A DNA stretch of 42,320 bases from Chitinimonas sp. BJB300. GTDB taxonomy: Bacteria; Pseudomonadota; Gammaproteobacteria; Burkholderiales; Chitinimonadaceae. Below the pieces are notes generated by a model that was not told the DNA's origin, did not search any database, and saw nothing but the letters and a program-made list of their open reading frames with translations. Every line of letters starts with the position of its first letter. Positions within the stretch are counted from its first letter, which is position 1. Of this stretch, positions 35,765 to 42,320 are shown piece by piece. The stretch spans positions 1-42,320 of the forward strand of contig NZ_PDZH01000029.1 of the NCBI RefSeq assembly GCF_002735695.1, written 5' to 3'. The translations under genes and the position numbers were made by a program.

Positions 35765-36700
35765 ATGTCGGCCCTGCAAGACTTCCAGAATCGCCTCGCC
35801 AAGAATGCCAAGCACTACGCCAAATGGGCGAAGCGCGTAGGTACCGAGGCGTATCGTATTTATGATCGCGATATTCCGCAGTACCCTGTGGCGGTAGATG
35901 TCTATGGAGGCCGCGCCCATATCGCTGAATACGATACGGGTTGGCAGCAGACCGATGAGGAACACGCGGCTTGGGCAGCAGAAGTGCGCGCAACCGTGGC
36001 TGATGTATTGGGCATGCCGCCCAAGACCATTGCCTTTAAGATTCGTCGCCGTCAGAAGGGTGAATTCCAGTACAGCCGCACCGGCCACCATAGCGAAGAT
36101 TTTGTGGTACTGGAACAGGGATGCAAGTTCTGGGTCAATCTGGACGAGTACCTGGACACAGGCCTTTTTCTGGACCACCGGCCCACACGCAAGAAAGTGG
36201 CAGAAGAAGCAGACGGCAAGCGCTTTCTGAATCTGTTCGCCTATACCGGCAGCTTTACTGTCTACGCTGCAACCGGTGGGGCGACCAGTTCGGTGACGGT
36301 GGATTTGTCCAATACCTATCTGGATTGGTCTAAGCGTAACTTGGAATTGAATGGGGTTGATTTACAGCGCCATCAGCTCGTGCGTGCCGATGTATTCCGC
36401 TACCTCGAAACGGCGATTGATGAAGGCCAGTTGTTTGACTTGATTGTGTTGGACCCTCCCAGCTTTTCCAACTCGGCCAAGATGCTCGATATTCTTGATG
36501 TCCAGCGCGACCATGTGTTGCTGGTGCAAAGCTGCTTGAAGCTGCTGATGCCCGGTGGTGTGCTGTATTTTTCCAATAATTTCCGTGGTTTTGAACTCGA
36601 TTATTCGCTTAAGGCGCTGTGCCGGGACATCAGTGCCCAGTCGGTGCCGGAAGACTTCCGTAATCGCAAGATCCACCATTGTTTCCGCTTCCAAGTATAG
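35765..36700 (+). CDS. Free-standing RlmK-like SAM methyltransferase
   Basis: A 311-residue class I methyltransferase resembling the C-terminal (RlmK) half of RlmKL, the 23S rRNA m7G2069 enzyme. It starts FQNRLAKNAKHYAKWAKRVGTEAYRIYDRDIPQYPVAVD, then has LDTGLFLDHRPTRK, motif I FLNLFAYTGSFTVYAA (about 155-170), LDPPSFSNSAKM as the catalytic loop and FSNNFRGFELD. The N-terminal THUMP/RlmL part is missing, so the target may be rRNA as for RlmK or something else. The ATG at 35765 is preferred because the family N-terminus begins there. Confidence 0.82.
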   Translation: MSALQDFQNRLAKNAKHYAKWAKRVGTEAYRIYDRDIPQYPVAVDVYGGRAHIAEYDTGWQQTDEEHAAWAAEVRATVADVLGMPPKTIAFKIRRRQKGEFQYSRTGHHSEDFVVLEQGCKFWVNLDEYLDTGLFLDHRPTRKKVAEEADGKRFLNLFAYTGSFTVYAATGGATSSVTVDLSNTYLDWSKRNLELNGVDLQRHQLVRADVFRYLETAIDEGQLFDLIVLDPPSFSNSAKMLDILDVQRDHVLLVQSCLKLLMPGGVLYFSNNFRGFELDYSLKALCRDISAQSVPEDFRNRKIHHCFRFQV

Positions 36701-36819
36701 GTTTGAGGACGATGGCCGGTGTTGCTTGCTGGCGCACAACCGCCCCGGGCATATAAGGTCAAACGTCTATAATCGCCAATCTGTGCGCACAATCCGCGCA
36801 AAAACATTTGACTGCTACC

Positions 36820-38148
36820 ATGCATATCCAACGTGAACGTCACCAGGCCCGTCGCGCCACGCTAAACCAGCGTTTGCAGCCCGGTCTGCTTATTTACCCC
36901 ACGGCTAGGGTTCAGTGCCGCAATTACGATAACGACTTCCCCTTTCGCTACGACAGCAGCTTTTATTACCTGACAGGCTTTTATGAGCCCGAGGCTGTCT
37001 TGGTGATGCAGCTCGGTGCTGAACCTCAAGCCATCCTGTTTTGCCAGCCTAAGAATGAGTCGCGCGAGATCTGGGAAGGTTTTTTGTATGGTCCCGAGGC
37101 CGCTTGCGAAGTGTTTGGGATGGACAATGCATTTGCTGTTGACCAGCTCGACAGCAAATTGCTGGAGCTGATGGCGGGCAACCAGCGGGTCTATTTCCCC
37201 ACCGGGTTCGATGCGCAGTGGGATGCCCGAGTGCTCAGCCTAGCTTGCAAGGCGGCCAATCGCGCCCGTGGCGGTGTGGATACTCCCATCGAATTTATCG
37301 ATGTACGTGCAGCGATTGATGAGTTGCGGTTGTTCAAGGACGAGAGCGAAATCGGTTTGATGCGTGAGGCCGGCCGGATTTCGAGTGAGGCGCATATTCG
37401 CGCCATGCAGACAGCACGGCCGGGCCAGTTCGAATATGAGGTTGAAGCCGAGTTGCTCTACCACTTCATGAAGCAGGGCTCACGCTCGCCCGCTTATGGC
37501 TCGATTGTCGCGAGCGGTGCGAATGCCACCTGCCTGCACTACAGCGAGAACAACCGGCGCATGCAAGCTGGTGAATTGCTGCTGATCGACGCCGGCTGCG
37601 AATTGCATGGTTATGCGGCTGATATCACCCGTACCTTCCCGGTGTCCGGTAAGTTCAGCGGTCCGCAGAAGGATATTTACGAGCTGGTGCTTGCGGCGAT
37701 GAATGCCAGTTTCGAGCAGGTTAAGCCGGGTACACCGCGGATTGCTTACCATGATGCGTCGGTTCGTACGCTTACCCAGGGGCTGATCGACCTGAAGATT
37801 TTATCGGGCACGGTTGATGGCTTGATTGAACAGGAAGCCTACAAGCAGTTCTATATGCATGGTACCGGCCATTGGTTGGGCCTGGATGTGCACGATGCAG
37901 GCCGTTACAAGATCAATGGCGAACCCCGGCCGTTGGAAGCCGGCATGATGCTGACGGTGGAGCCTGGACTTTATTTCCGCCCGCTGCTGGCAGATTCCCC
38001 GGCGAGCTATGTTGAAGTCCCCGCGCACTTTATGCATATCGGTGTGCGGATCGAAGATGATTTGTTGGTCACGCCCACAGGGCACGAGAACCTGACGGCG
38101 TTAACGCCCAAGACTGTGGCGGAGATCGAAGCCACCATGGCCCGCTAG
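36820..38148 (+). CDS. pepP: Xaa-Pro aminopeptidase PepP
   Basis: Removes N-terminal residues preceding proline. A 442-residue two-domain protein: N-terminal creatinase-like domain (YRYDSSFYYLTGFYEPEAVLV) and a pita-bread catalytic domain. The dinuclear metal ligands are in LLIDAGCELHGYAADITRTFP (two Asp), HGTGHWLGLDVHD (His), LTVEPGLYF (Glu) and VRIEDDLLVT (Glu). A TATAAT at 36768-36773 may be part of its promoter, without a clear -35. Its stop codon TAG coincides with the border of a MITE. Confidence 0.95.
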   Translation: MHIQRERHQARRATLNQRLQPGLLIYPTARVQCRNYDNDFPFRYDSSFYYLTGFYEPEAVLVMQLGAEPQAILFCQPKNESREIWEGFLYGPEAACEVFGMDNAFAVDQLDSKLLELMAGNQRVYFPTGFDAQWDARVLSLACKAANRARGGVDTPIEFIDVRAAIDELRLFKDESEIGLMREAGRISSEAHIRAMQTARPGQFEYEVEAELLYHFMKQGSRSPAYGSIVASGANATCLHYSENNRRMQAGELLLIDAGCELHGYAADITRTFPVSGKFSGPQKDIYELVLAAMNASFEQVKPGTPRIAYHDASVRTLTQGLIDLKILSGTVDGLIEQEAYKQFYMHGTGHWLGLDVHDAGRYKINGEPRPLEAGMMLTVEPGLYFRPLLADSPASYVEVPAHFMHIGVRIEDDLLVTPTGHENLTALTPKTVAEIEATMAR

Positions 38149-38287
38149 AACCTGTCTACGATCTTGCTGCGCAGCCGTGATCAGGGCTCATGTGCTGCTC
38201 GAAAGCCTCATGTACAACAGTACATTCCGGTTTCTGCGCTGCGCTTCACCCCGCTGACAGCTGCTCGCGACAGATCGTAAACAGGTT
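38149..38287. mobile_element. 139-bp MITE-like element behind pepP
   Basis: Terminal repeats AACCTGTCTACGATCT (left) and the inverted AGATCGTAAACAGGTT (right) match at 15 of 16 positions. The right flank is CTTAG, like the CTNAG flanks of the other copies; the left flank is GCTAG, overlapping the pepP stop. The outer AACCTGTCTA is shared with the MITE at 30421, but the interiors differ, so this is a second subfamily. The centre contains an ATGTAC/GTACAT hairpin. Confidence 0.75.
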
Positions 38288-38292
38288 CTTAG

Positions 38293-38895
38293 ATGAAGGT
38301 ATCGCCAATGAGACAGGTTGAGTTGCTGGAAAGCCAGCTGTTGTCGGACAACTGGTATCTGCTGCACAAGCATATCTACCGCCGTCAACAAAACGACGGC
38401 AAGGTGGTGACGCAGACCCGCGAGGTTTACGACCGCGGCAATGGTGCGGTCATTCTGCTCTACAACCGACAGCGCGGTACGGTGGTGCTGACGCGGCAGT
38501 TTCGTTTGCCAACCTTTCTCAATGGCAATGCTGATGGCCTGTTAATCGAAGCCTGCGCCGGCCTGTTGGACGAAGATGCGCCGGAGGATTGCATTCAGCG
38601 TGAGGTGATGGAGGAAACCGGTTATCGGGTTGATACCGTGACCAAGGTGTTTGAAGCCTATATGTCGCCCGGTTCGGTAACCGAAATCCTGCATTTCTTC
38701 GTGGCGGAATATGACCATGGCGACAAGGTGAGTGAAGGCGGGGGTGTGGCGCACGAGGGGGAGGATATCGAAGTGTTGGAAATGCCGTTTGTAAAAGCAC
38801 TGGCTGCCATGCGTAGCGGCGATATTCGCGATGGTAAGACCATCATATTGCTGCAATATGCCCAGATTCACGGCCTGTTGGCGGAGCCGGCATGA
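38293..38895 (+). CDS. nudK: GDP-mannose pyrophosphatase, NudK type Nudix hydrolase
   Basis: A 200-residue Nudix enzyme. The region [27 protein letters not shown], read here in parts, is the Nudix box with REVMEETGY; the downstream [21 protein letters not shown] and [16 protein letters not shown] are typical of NudK, which hydrolyses GDP-mannose to GMP and mannose-1-phosphate. The ATG lies only 5 bases after the MITE, so the element probably supplies or displaces its upstream region. The stop overlaps the next gene by four bases. Confidence 0.88.
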   Translation: MKVSPMRQVELLESQLLSDNWYLLHKHIYRRQQNDGKVVTQTREVYDRGNGAVILLYNRQRGTVVLTRQFRLPTFLNGNADGLLIEACAGLLDEDAPEDCIQREVMEETGYRVDTVTKVFEAYMSPGSVTEILHFFVAEYDHGDKVSEGGGVAHEGEDIEVLEMPFVKALAAMRSGDIRDGKTIILLQYAQIHGLLAEPA

Positions 38896-40055
38896 AGTTG
38901 CCTACCCAAGTGGATGTCCTGATTGTTGGCGGTGGCCCGGTTGGTGGTGCGCTGGCGCTTTCGTTGGCGAATAGCCAGCTTAGCGTTGCGGTGTTGGAAG
39001 CCCGTCTGCAACCGGGTGAGGATGCCCGTGCATTGGCGATAGCCCATGCCAGCCAGCAGACTTTGGTGGCACTGGATGTTTGGCCGAGCGCAGCGGCGAC
39101 AGCTATTCACAGTGTGCATGTCTCCCAGCAAGGTGGTTTTGGACGGGTGCGGCTTCGCGCGGCCGACCTTGATTTGCCGGTATTGGGCTATGTGTTGCCA
39201 TACGTGGCCTTGGCGAAGACCATCCACGCCCATTTGCAAGCGGCCAGTGGGGCACGCCTGCATTATCTGACTGGATGCCGGGCTATACGCCTGCAGACAC
39301 TCGACGGTTACGCCGTGGTGAATGTTGAAGGCGATGGCCAGACAGCCCTGATGACCGCCCGTTTGGTGGTATTGGCCGAAGGCGGCCAGTTATTGGCTGA
39401 GGCGGGTATCGGGCAGGATCAGTATGACTATGAGCAACGAGCCATTACTGCCGAGGTGCGGACTGACAAACCACATGGCGGCGTTGCTTTCGAGCGCTTC
39501 GCTACTGATGGCCCCATCGCCATGCTGCCCAAGGATGACGGCTATGCGATGGTCTGGACGCGCCCCAAGGATGATCCGCTGGATGCGGCCAATCTGGACG
39601 AAGTGGGCTTCTTACGTGAATTACAAGCGAGATTGGGCGACCGTGTGGGCAGATTGAACCATGCGGGGCCACGGGCGGTCTTTCCGCTACGGCTGAAGTG
39701 GGCCAGCAGCCACCAGGCACGGCGAGTGGCCGTTGTCGGCAATGCAGCGCAGACTCTGCACCCGGTAGCGGGACAAGGATTCAACCTGGGGCTGCGTGAC
39801 GCCCTGACGCTGGCTCGTGTTATCCACAGTGTGCCAACAGCGCAGCTAGGCCAAGCCACGATGCTTGCGCGTTATGCCGACCTGCGCAAAGTCGATAGCC
39901 TGACAACCATTGGCGTTACCGACGGCCTGATTCGCTTGTTCGGTAATGGTGCGCCGCTATTGCGCCACTTCCGCGCCGCGGGTTTCTTGGCGATGGACAA
40001 CTTTAAACCGTTGCGGCGTGGCTTTGCCCAGCGCATGGTATTTGGCAGCCGATGA
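38892..40055 (+). CDS. ubiH: UbiH-type FAD-dependent ubiquinone hydroxylase
   Basis: A 387-residue flavoprotein monooxygenase. FAD binding is shown by [19 protein letters not shown] (residues about 8-26) and by [23 protein letters not shown] near the C-terminus, where GN instead of GD is characteristic of UbiH. It hydroxylates the ring (C4 in the classical assignment) during ubiquinone synthesis. The middle motif has LVVLAEGG instead of the usual ADG. It overlaps nudK and the next hydroxylase by four bases each, so all three are translationally coupled. Confidence 0.88.
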   Translation: MKLPTQVDVLIVGGGPVGGALALSLANSQLSVAVLEARLQPGEDARALAIAHASQQTLVALDVWPSAAATAIHSVHVSQQGGFGRVRLRAADLDLPVLGYVLPYVALAKTIHAHLQAASGARLHYLTGCRAIRLQTLDGYAVVNVEGDGQTALMTARLVVLAEGGQLLAEAGIGQDQYDYEQRAITAEVRTDKPHGGVAFERFATDGPIAMLPKDDGYAMVWTRPKDDPLDAANLDEVGFLRELQARLGDRVGRLNHAGPRAVFPLRLKWASSHQARRVAVVGNAAQTLHPVAGQGFNLGLRDALTLARVIHSVPTAQLGQATMLARYADLRKVDSLTTIGVTDGLIRLFGNGAPLLRHFRAAGFLAMDNFKPLRRGFAQRMVFGSR

Positions 40056-41206
40056 ACAAAACCGAATTTGATATTGCCATTGTGGGTGGAGGCTTGGTCG
40101 GTGCCAGCCTTGCATTGGCATTGGCGCCAAAATGGCGAGTTGTCTTGATTGAACGGGCGGTACAACAGCTACCCAGCCATGTGGATACGGACTGGGACAA
40201 CCGCATCTATGCCATCAGCCCTGGTAGTCAGACATTTCTGCGCAGTTTGGGCGTCTGGCCACCTGTTCGTGCCGGTGTCATCCGCCAGATGGATGTACGT
40301 GGGGATGCGGGTGGTGCGATTCATTTCGACGCGCTCGATCTGGCGGCCGACGCGCTGGCGACGACGGTGGAAAACCGCAGTTTGCAGTCCACGCTCTGGC
40401 AGGCGTTGGCAGGACGTGTCGAGCTGATCAACCCCGCGGAGCTGCAAGCCGTACGTTTTGGGGCGGATGCCGTGCAGCTGACGTTGGCTGATGGCCGTGA
40501 ACTGAGCACCAAGCTGGCGGTAGCGGCGGATGGCGCGCATTCTTGGTTGCGTGAAAAAGCGGGTATCCCGTTCAGCCTGCAGCCATATCACCAGTGTGGC
40601 GTGGTAGCCAACTTTGATTGTGAGCGTCCACATGGTGATATTGCCCGCCAGTGGTTTCGCGCAGATGGCATCCTGGCTTGGTTACCCTTACCGGCGAACA
40701 GAATTTCAATTGTTTGGTCTACCAACGATGAGCATGCGAATGAATTAAAGGCGTTATCCCCGACCGAGCTTGCCCAGCGTGTAGCCGCCGCTGGGGGGCG
40801 TGTCCTTGGGAGCTTGCATTGCATTACCCCGGCGGCAGCGTTCCCATTGGCTTTGGGGCGCGCAGCCAAGGTGAATGGCTTGCGCCTTGCCCTGGTAGGG
40901 GATGCCGCACATACGGTTCATCCGTTGGCAGGCCAAGGCGTGAACCTGGGTTTTGGTGATGCCAAGGCATTGGCCGGTGTGCTTAACGCAGCAGTCGGAC
41001 GCGACCCTGGCGATGCGCATTTGCTTGCGCGTTATGCACGCAGCCGTGCAGAAGATGTACTTCGCATGCAAATGGTCTGCGATGGGTTGCAGAAACTATT
41101 TTCCCTGCAATATCCGCTTTTACGCCCGCTGCGTAACCTTGGGTTGAATTTGACCGATGGTGCCGGGCCGTTGAAGCGATTGTTGATGCAGCAAGCTTTT
41201 CGTTAA
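40052..41206 (+). CDS. UbiI/UbiF/UbiM-family FAD-dependent ubiquinone hydroxylase
   Basis: A 384-residue relative of UbiH with all three flavin hydroxylase motifs: FDIAIVGGGLVGASLALAL (N-terminus), AVAADGAHSWLREKAG (DG motif) and LVGDAAHTVHPLAGQGVNLGFGDAKAL (GD motif). It hydroxylates another ring position of ubiquinone intermediates; which one (C5, C6 or several) cannot be decided from sequence alone. Its TAA stop is the first base group of a 140-bp palindrome. Confidence 0.88.
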   Translation: MNKTEFDIAIVGGGLVGASLALALAPKWRVVLIERAVQQLPSHVDTDWDNRIYAISPGSQTFLRSLGVWPPVRAGVIRQMDVRGDAGGAIHFDALDLAADALATTVENRSLQSTLWQALAGRVELINPAELQAVRFGADAVQLTLADGRELSTKLAVAADGAHSWLREKAGIPFSLQPYHQCGVVANFDCERPHGDIARQWFRADGILAWLPLPANRISIVWSTNDEHANELKALSPTELAQRVAAAGGRVLGSLHCITPAAAFPLALGRAAKVNGLRLALVGDAAHTVHPLAGQGVNLGFGDAKALAGVLNAAVGRDPGDAHLLARYARSRAEDVLRMQMVCDGLQKLFSLQYPLLRPLRNLGLNLTDGAGPLKRLLMQQAFR

Positions 41207-41345
41207 GGCGTTTCGTAAAATCCGTCTTCTGAATAGGAAAGATCGTTGCGAACAGAAAATCGATGTGGCCTTCATTGGATAGGCCAGGGAAATTTTCTGT
41301 TCGCAATGTTCTGTCACAAAGTAAGATGCGATTTTTGAAACGCCT
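41206..41345. repeat. 140-bp near-complete palindrome
   Basis: The outer arms AGGCGTTTC (41206-41214) and GAAACGCCT (41337-41345) pair. Inside, a perfect 15-bp inverted repeat, TTGCGAACAGAAAAT/ATTTTCTGTTCGCAA, is followed by TGGCCT/AGGCCA around a 9-base loop. The remaining parts are also partly complementary, so the whole segment folds as one long hairpin. It begins in the stop codon of the hydroxylase gene. No flanking duplication is visible. It is probably a MITE-like remnant and may act as a transcription or RNA-stability structure. Confidence 0.8.
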
Positions 41346-41378
41346 ATCAATTACATTTTTAGTCAAGGACCACGTACC

Positions 41379-42161
41379 ATGAATTTCATCGCCAAACGTA
41401 TTGCTGCCGCTAGCGTCGGCTTTGCCCTGGCTGCTTGCGCCAATGCTGCAGGCGAAAGCCCTGCTTCGGTCAAGGCAGCTATGGAAAAGAAATTTCCACA
41501 GCGCCCTGTTTCCAGCGTCCGTGCAACACCGGTAAAAGGGATATATGAAGTGGTGCTGGGGGCCAAGCAGGTGGTGTATACCGATGCCAAGGCCGAGTAC
41601 CTGTTTGTGGGCGATATGATCCAAGTGGGTACGCGTACCAGCCTGACAGAAGCACGGGTACGGGAACTGTCGCGTACCGATTTCAGTGCTTTGCCGCTGG
41701 ATAAGGCGATCAAGGAAGTACGTGGTAACGGTGCACGTAAGGTTGCGGTCTTCTCTGATCCGGATTGTCCCTTCTGCAAGAAGTTGGAGCGTGACACGAT
41801 CACCAAGCTTGATAACGTCACGGTCTACACCTTCCTGATGCCGCTGGCGCAATTGCACCCGGATGCAGCGCGTAAGTCTTCAGTGATCTGGTGTGCGTCA
41901 GATCGCCAGAAGGCTTGGTCGAACTGGATTCTGGATGGCAAGCTGGCTGAGGGCGATGGCAGCTGCGCTACCCCGCTGACCGAGATTGCCGCCTTGGCTG
42001 AGAAGCTCGATATCAACGGTACGCCAGCCATGGTGTTTGAAAACGGCGAGCTGGTTTCCGGCGCAATCGAGGCCAAGGAATTCGAGGCGAAGCTCAATAG
42101 CAAGCCTACGCCTAAGCCTACGTCGGAAAGTAAGTCGAAAGAAGCACAGCCAGCGGGCTAA
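41379..42161 (+). CDS. dsbC: Thiol:disulfide interchange protein DsbC
   Basis: Periplasmic disulfide isomerase. The 260-residue protein has an export signal, a dimerisation domain (about 25-100) and a thioredoxin domain with the active site CPFC (Cys130, Cys133 in SDPDCPFCKKLE), a second cysteine pair (Cys172 in VIWCASD, Cys196 in DGSCATP) and the cis-proline in NGTPAMVF. LAAC at residues 17-20 fits a lipobox, so it could be a lipoprotein rather than soluble. The C-terminal 20 residues (KPTPKPTSESKSKEAQPAG) are an unusual low-complexity tail. A strong terminator follows. Confidence 0.93.
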   Translation: MNFIAKRIAAASVGFALAACANAAGESPASVKAAMEKKFPQRPVSSVRATPVKGIYEVVLGAKQVVYTDAKAEYLFVGDMIQVGTRTSLTEARVRELSRTDFSALPLDKAIKEVRGNGARKVAVFSDPDCPFCKKLERDTITKLDNVTVYTFLMPLAQLHPDAARKSSVIWCASDRQKAWSNWILDGKLAEGDGSCATPLTEIAALAEKLDINGTPAMVFENGELVSGAIEAKEFEAKLNSKPTPKPTSESKSKEAQPAG

Positions 42162-42174
42162 GCGCTGTAGTGTG

Positions 42175-42204
42175 AAAAAGGGCCGCATTACGCGGCCCTT
42201 TTTT
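42175..42204 (+). terminator. Intrinsic terminator of dsbC
   Basis: AAAAAGGGCCGC pairs with GCGGCCCTTTTTT around a short ATTAC-type loop. It ends two bases before the first base of the group II intron. Confidence 0.93.
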
Positions 42205-42206
42205 AT

Positions 42207-42320
42207 GTGCGCCCAGCATGGGCGCACTCCTGCGGGTGGAAGTCCCGCCGTAAGTTGATCACAGCGAACGAAGTGAAGCGCAACTGCGTGAGGGCGACCG
42301 AGCGTGGGAAGGAAGCGTGG
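42207..42320 (+). mobile_element. 5' end of a group II intron (domain I), cut by the window edge
   Basis: The sequence starts GTGCGCCCAGCATGGGCGC, the GUGYG 5' end of group II introns followed by the first domain I hairpin (GTGCGCCC/GGGCGCAC). CTGCGGGTGGAAGTCCCGCC and, further on, GAGGGCGACCGAGCGTGGGAAGGAAGC match the conserved domain I of bacterial introns. It lies directly after a terminator hairpin plus T run, the preferred insertion site of class C introns. The reverse transcriptase gene and the 3' end would be beyond the window. Confidence 0.82.

Noticed and set aside
40983-41858. A 291-codon minus-strand frame spanning the ubi hydroxylase end, the palindrome and dsbC
   Set aside because: It crosses two well-supported genes and the palindrome; translation shows no recognisable domain.
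1-42320. CRISPR array, prophage, toxin-antitoxin or restriction genes
   Set aside because: No regularly spaced repeats and no typical proteins of these systems were seen in any frame.

Overview
The window looks like a chromosomal stretch of a betaproteobacterium, probably in or near the Neisseriales/Chitinimonas-type lineages. The evidence is a moderate-GC genome, ubiquinone genes in a ubiE..ubiJ..ubiB arrangement, a class 2 (quinone-linked) PyrD, a PhoB/PhoR pair, a Kup potassium transporter, PEP carboxylase and betaproteobacterial-type housekeeping proteins. The taxonomic call is inference from protein resemblance, not a search result. Most of the window is core metabolism; the accessory signals are at the two ends and in a few small insertions.

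Layout. At 1-740 the tail of an IS transposase abuts a truncated, frameshifted outer-membrane barrel gene. At 856-4744 lie a YegD-type Hsp70, a beta-carbonic anhydrase, a DUF2237 protein and an aspartate aminotransferase. At 4940-5295 a Pro-Arg-His tRNA operon on the minus strand has a near-perfect sigma-70 promoter and an intrinsic terminator. folD, pyrD, an rsxB-like ferredoxin, a small membrane protein, a PilZ protein, nth and ampD run forward from 5365 to 9900, followed by kup. tal and phoB-phoR are on the minus strand (11988-15288), with a candidate Pho box upstream of phoB. A forward block (15507-24601) holds DUF971, ubiE, a triple zinc-ribbon protein, a NYN-domain RNase-like protein, ubiJ, an AlaX-type tRNA editing protein, ubiB, ppc and a small exported protein.

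A minus-strand block (24672-27076) is a bufferin-type RiPP operon: a DUF2282 precursor (BufA), a DUF692/MNIO oxidase (BufB), a DUF2063 partner (BufC) and a DoxX membrane protein. A hairpin terminator between precursor and enzymes probably sets their ratio. Next come a D-lactate dehydrogenase overlapping a periplasmic solute-binding protein (minus), murB, a P-loop kinase-like gene broken by a 138-bp MITE, and a dipeptide ABC transporter (dppBCDF without dppA). The last stretch carries a CoaD-like gene, a free-standing RlmK-like methyltransferase, pepP, nudK, two UbiH/UbiI-family hydroxylases, dsbC and finally the 5' end of a group II intron directly behind the dsbC terminator.

The most rewarding non-gene structures are the MITE that can be excised on paper to restore a 188-residue P-loop protein, a second MITE-like copy and a partial copy placed at the stop codons of pepP and the carbonic anhydrase gene, a 140-bp near-complete palindrome starting in the stop codon of the last ubi hydroxylase gene, and the intron-at-terminator junction.
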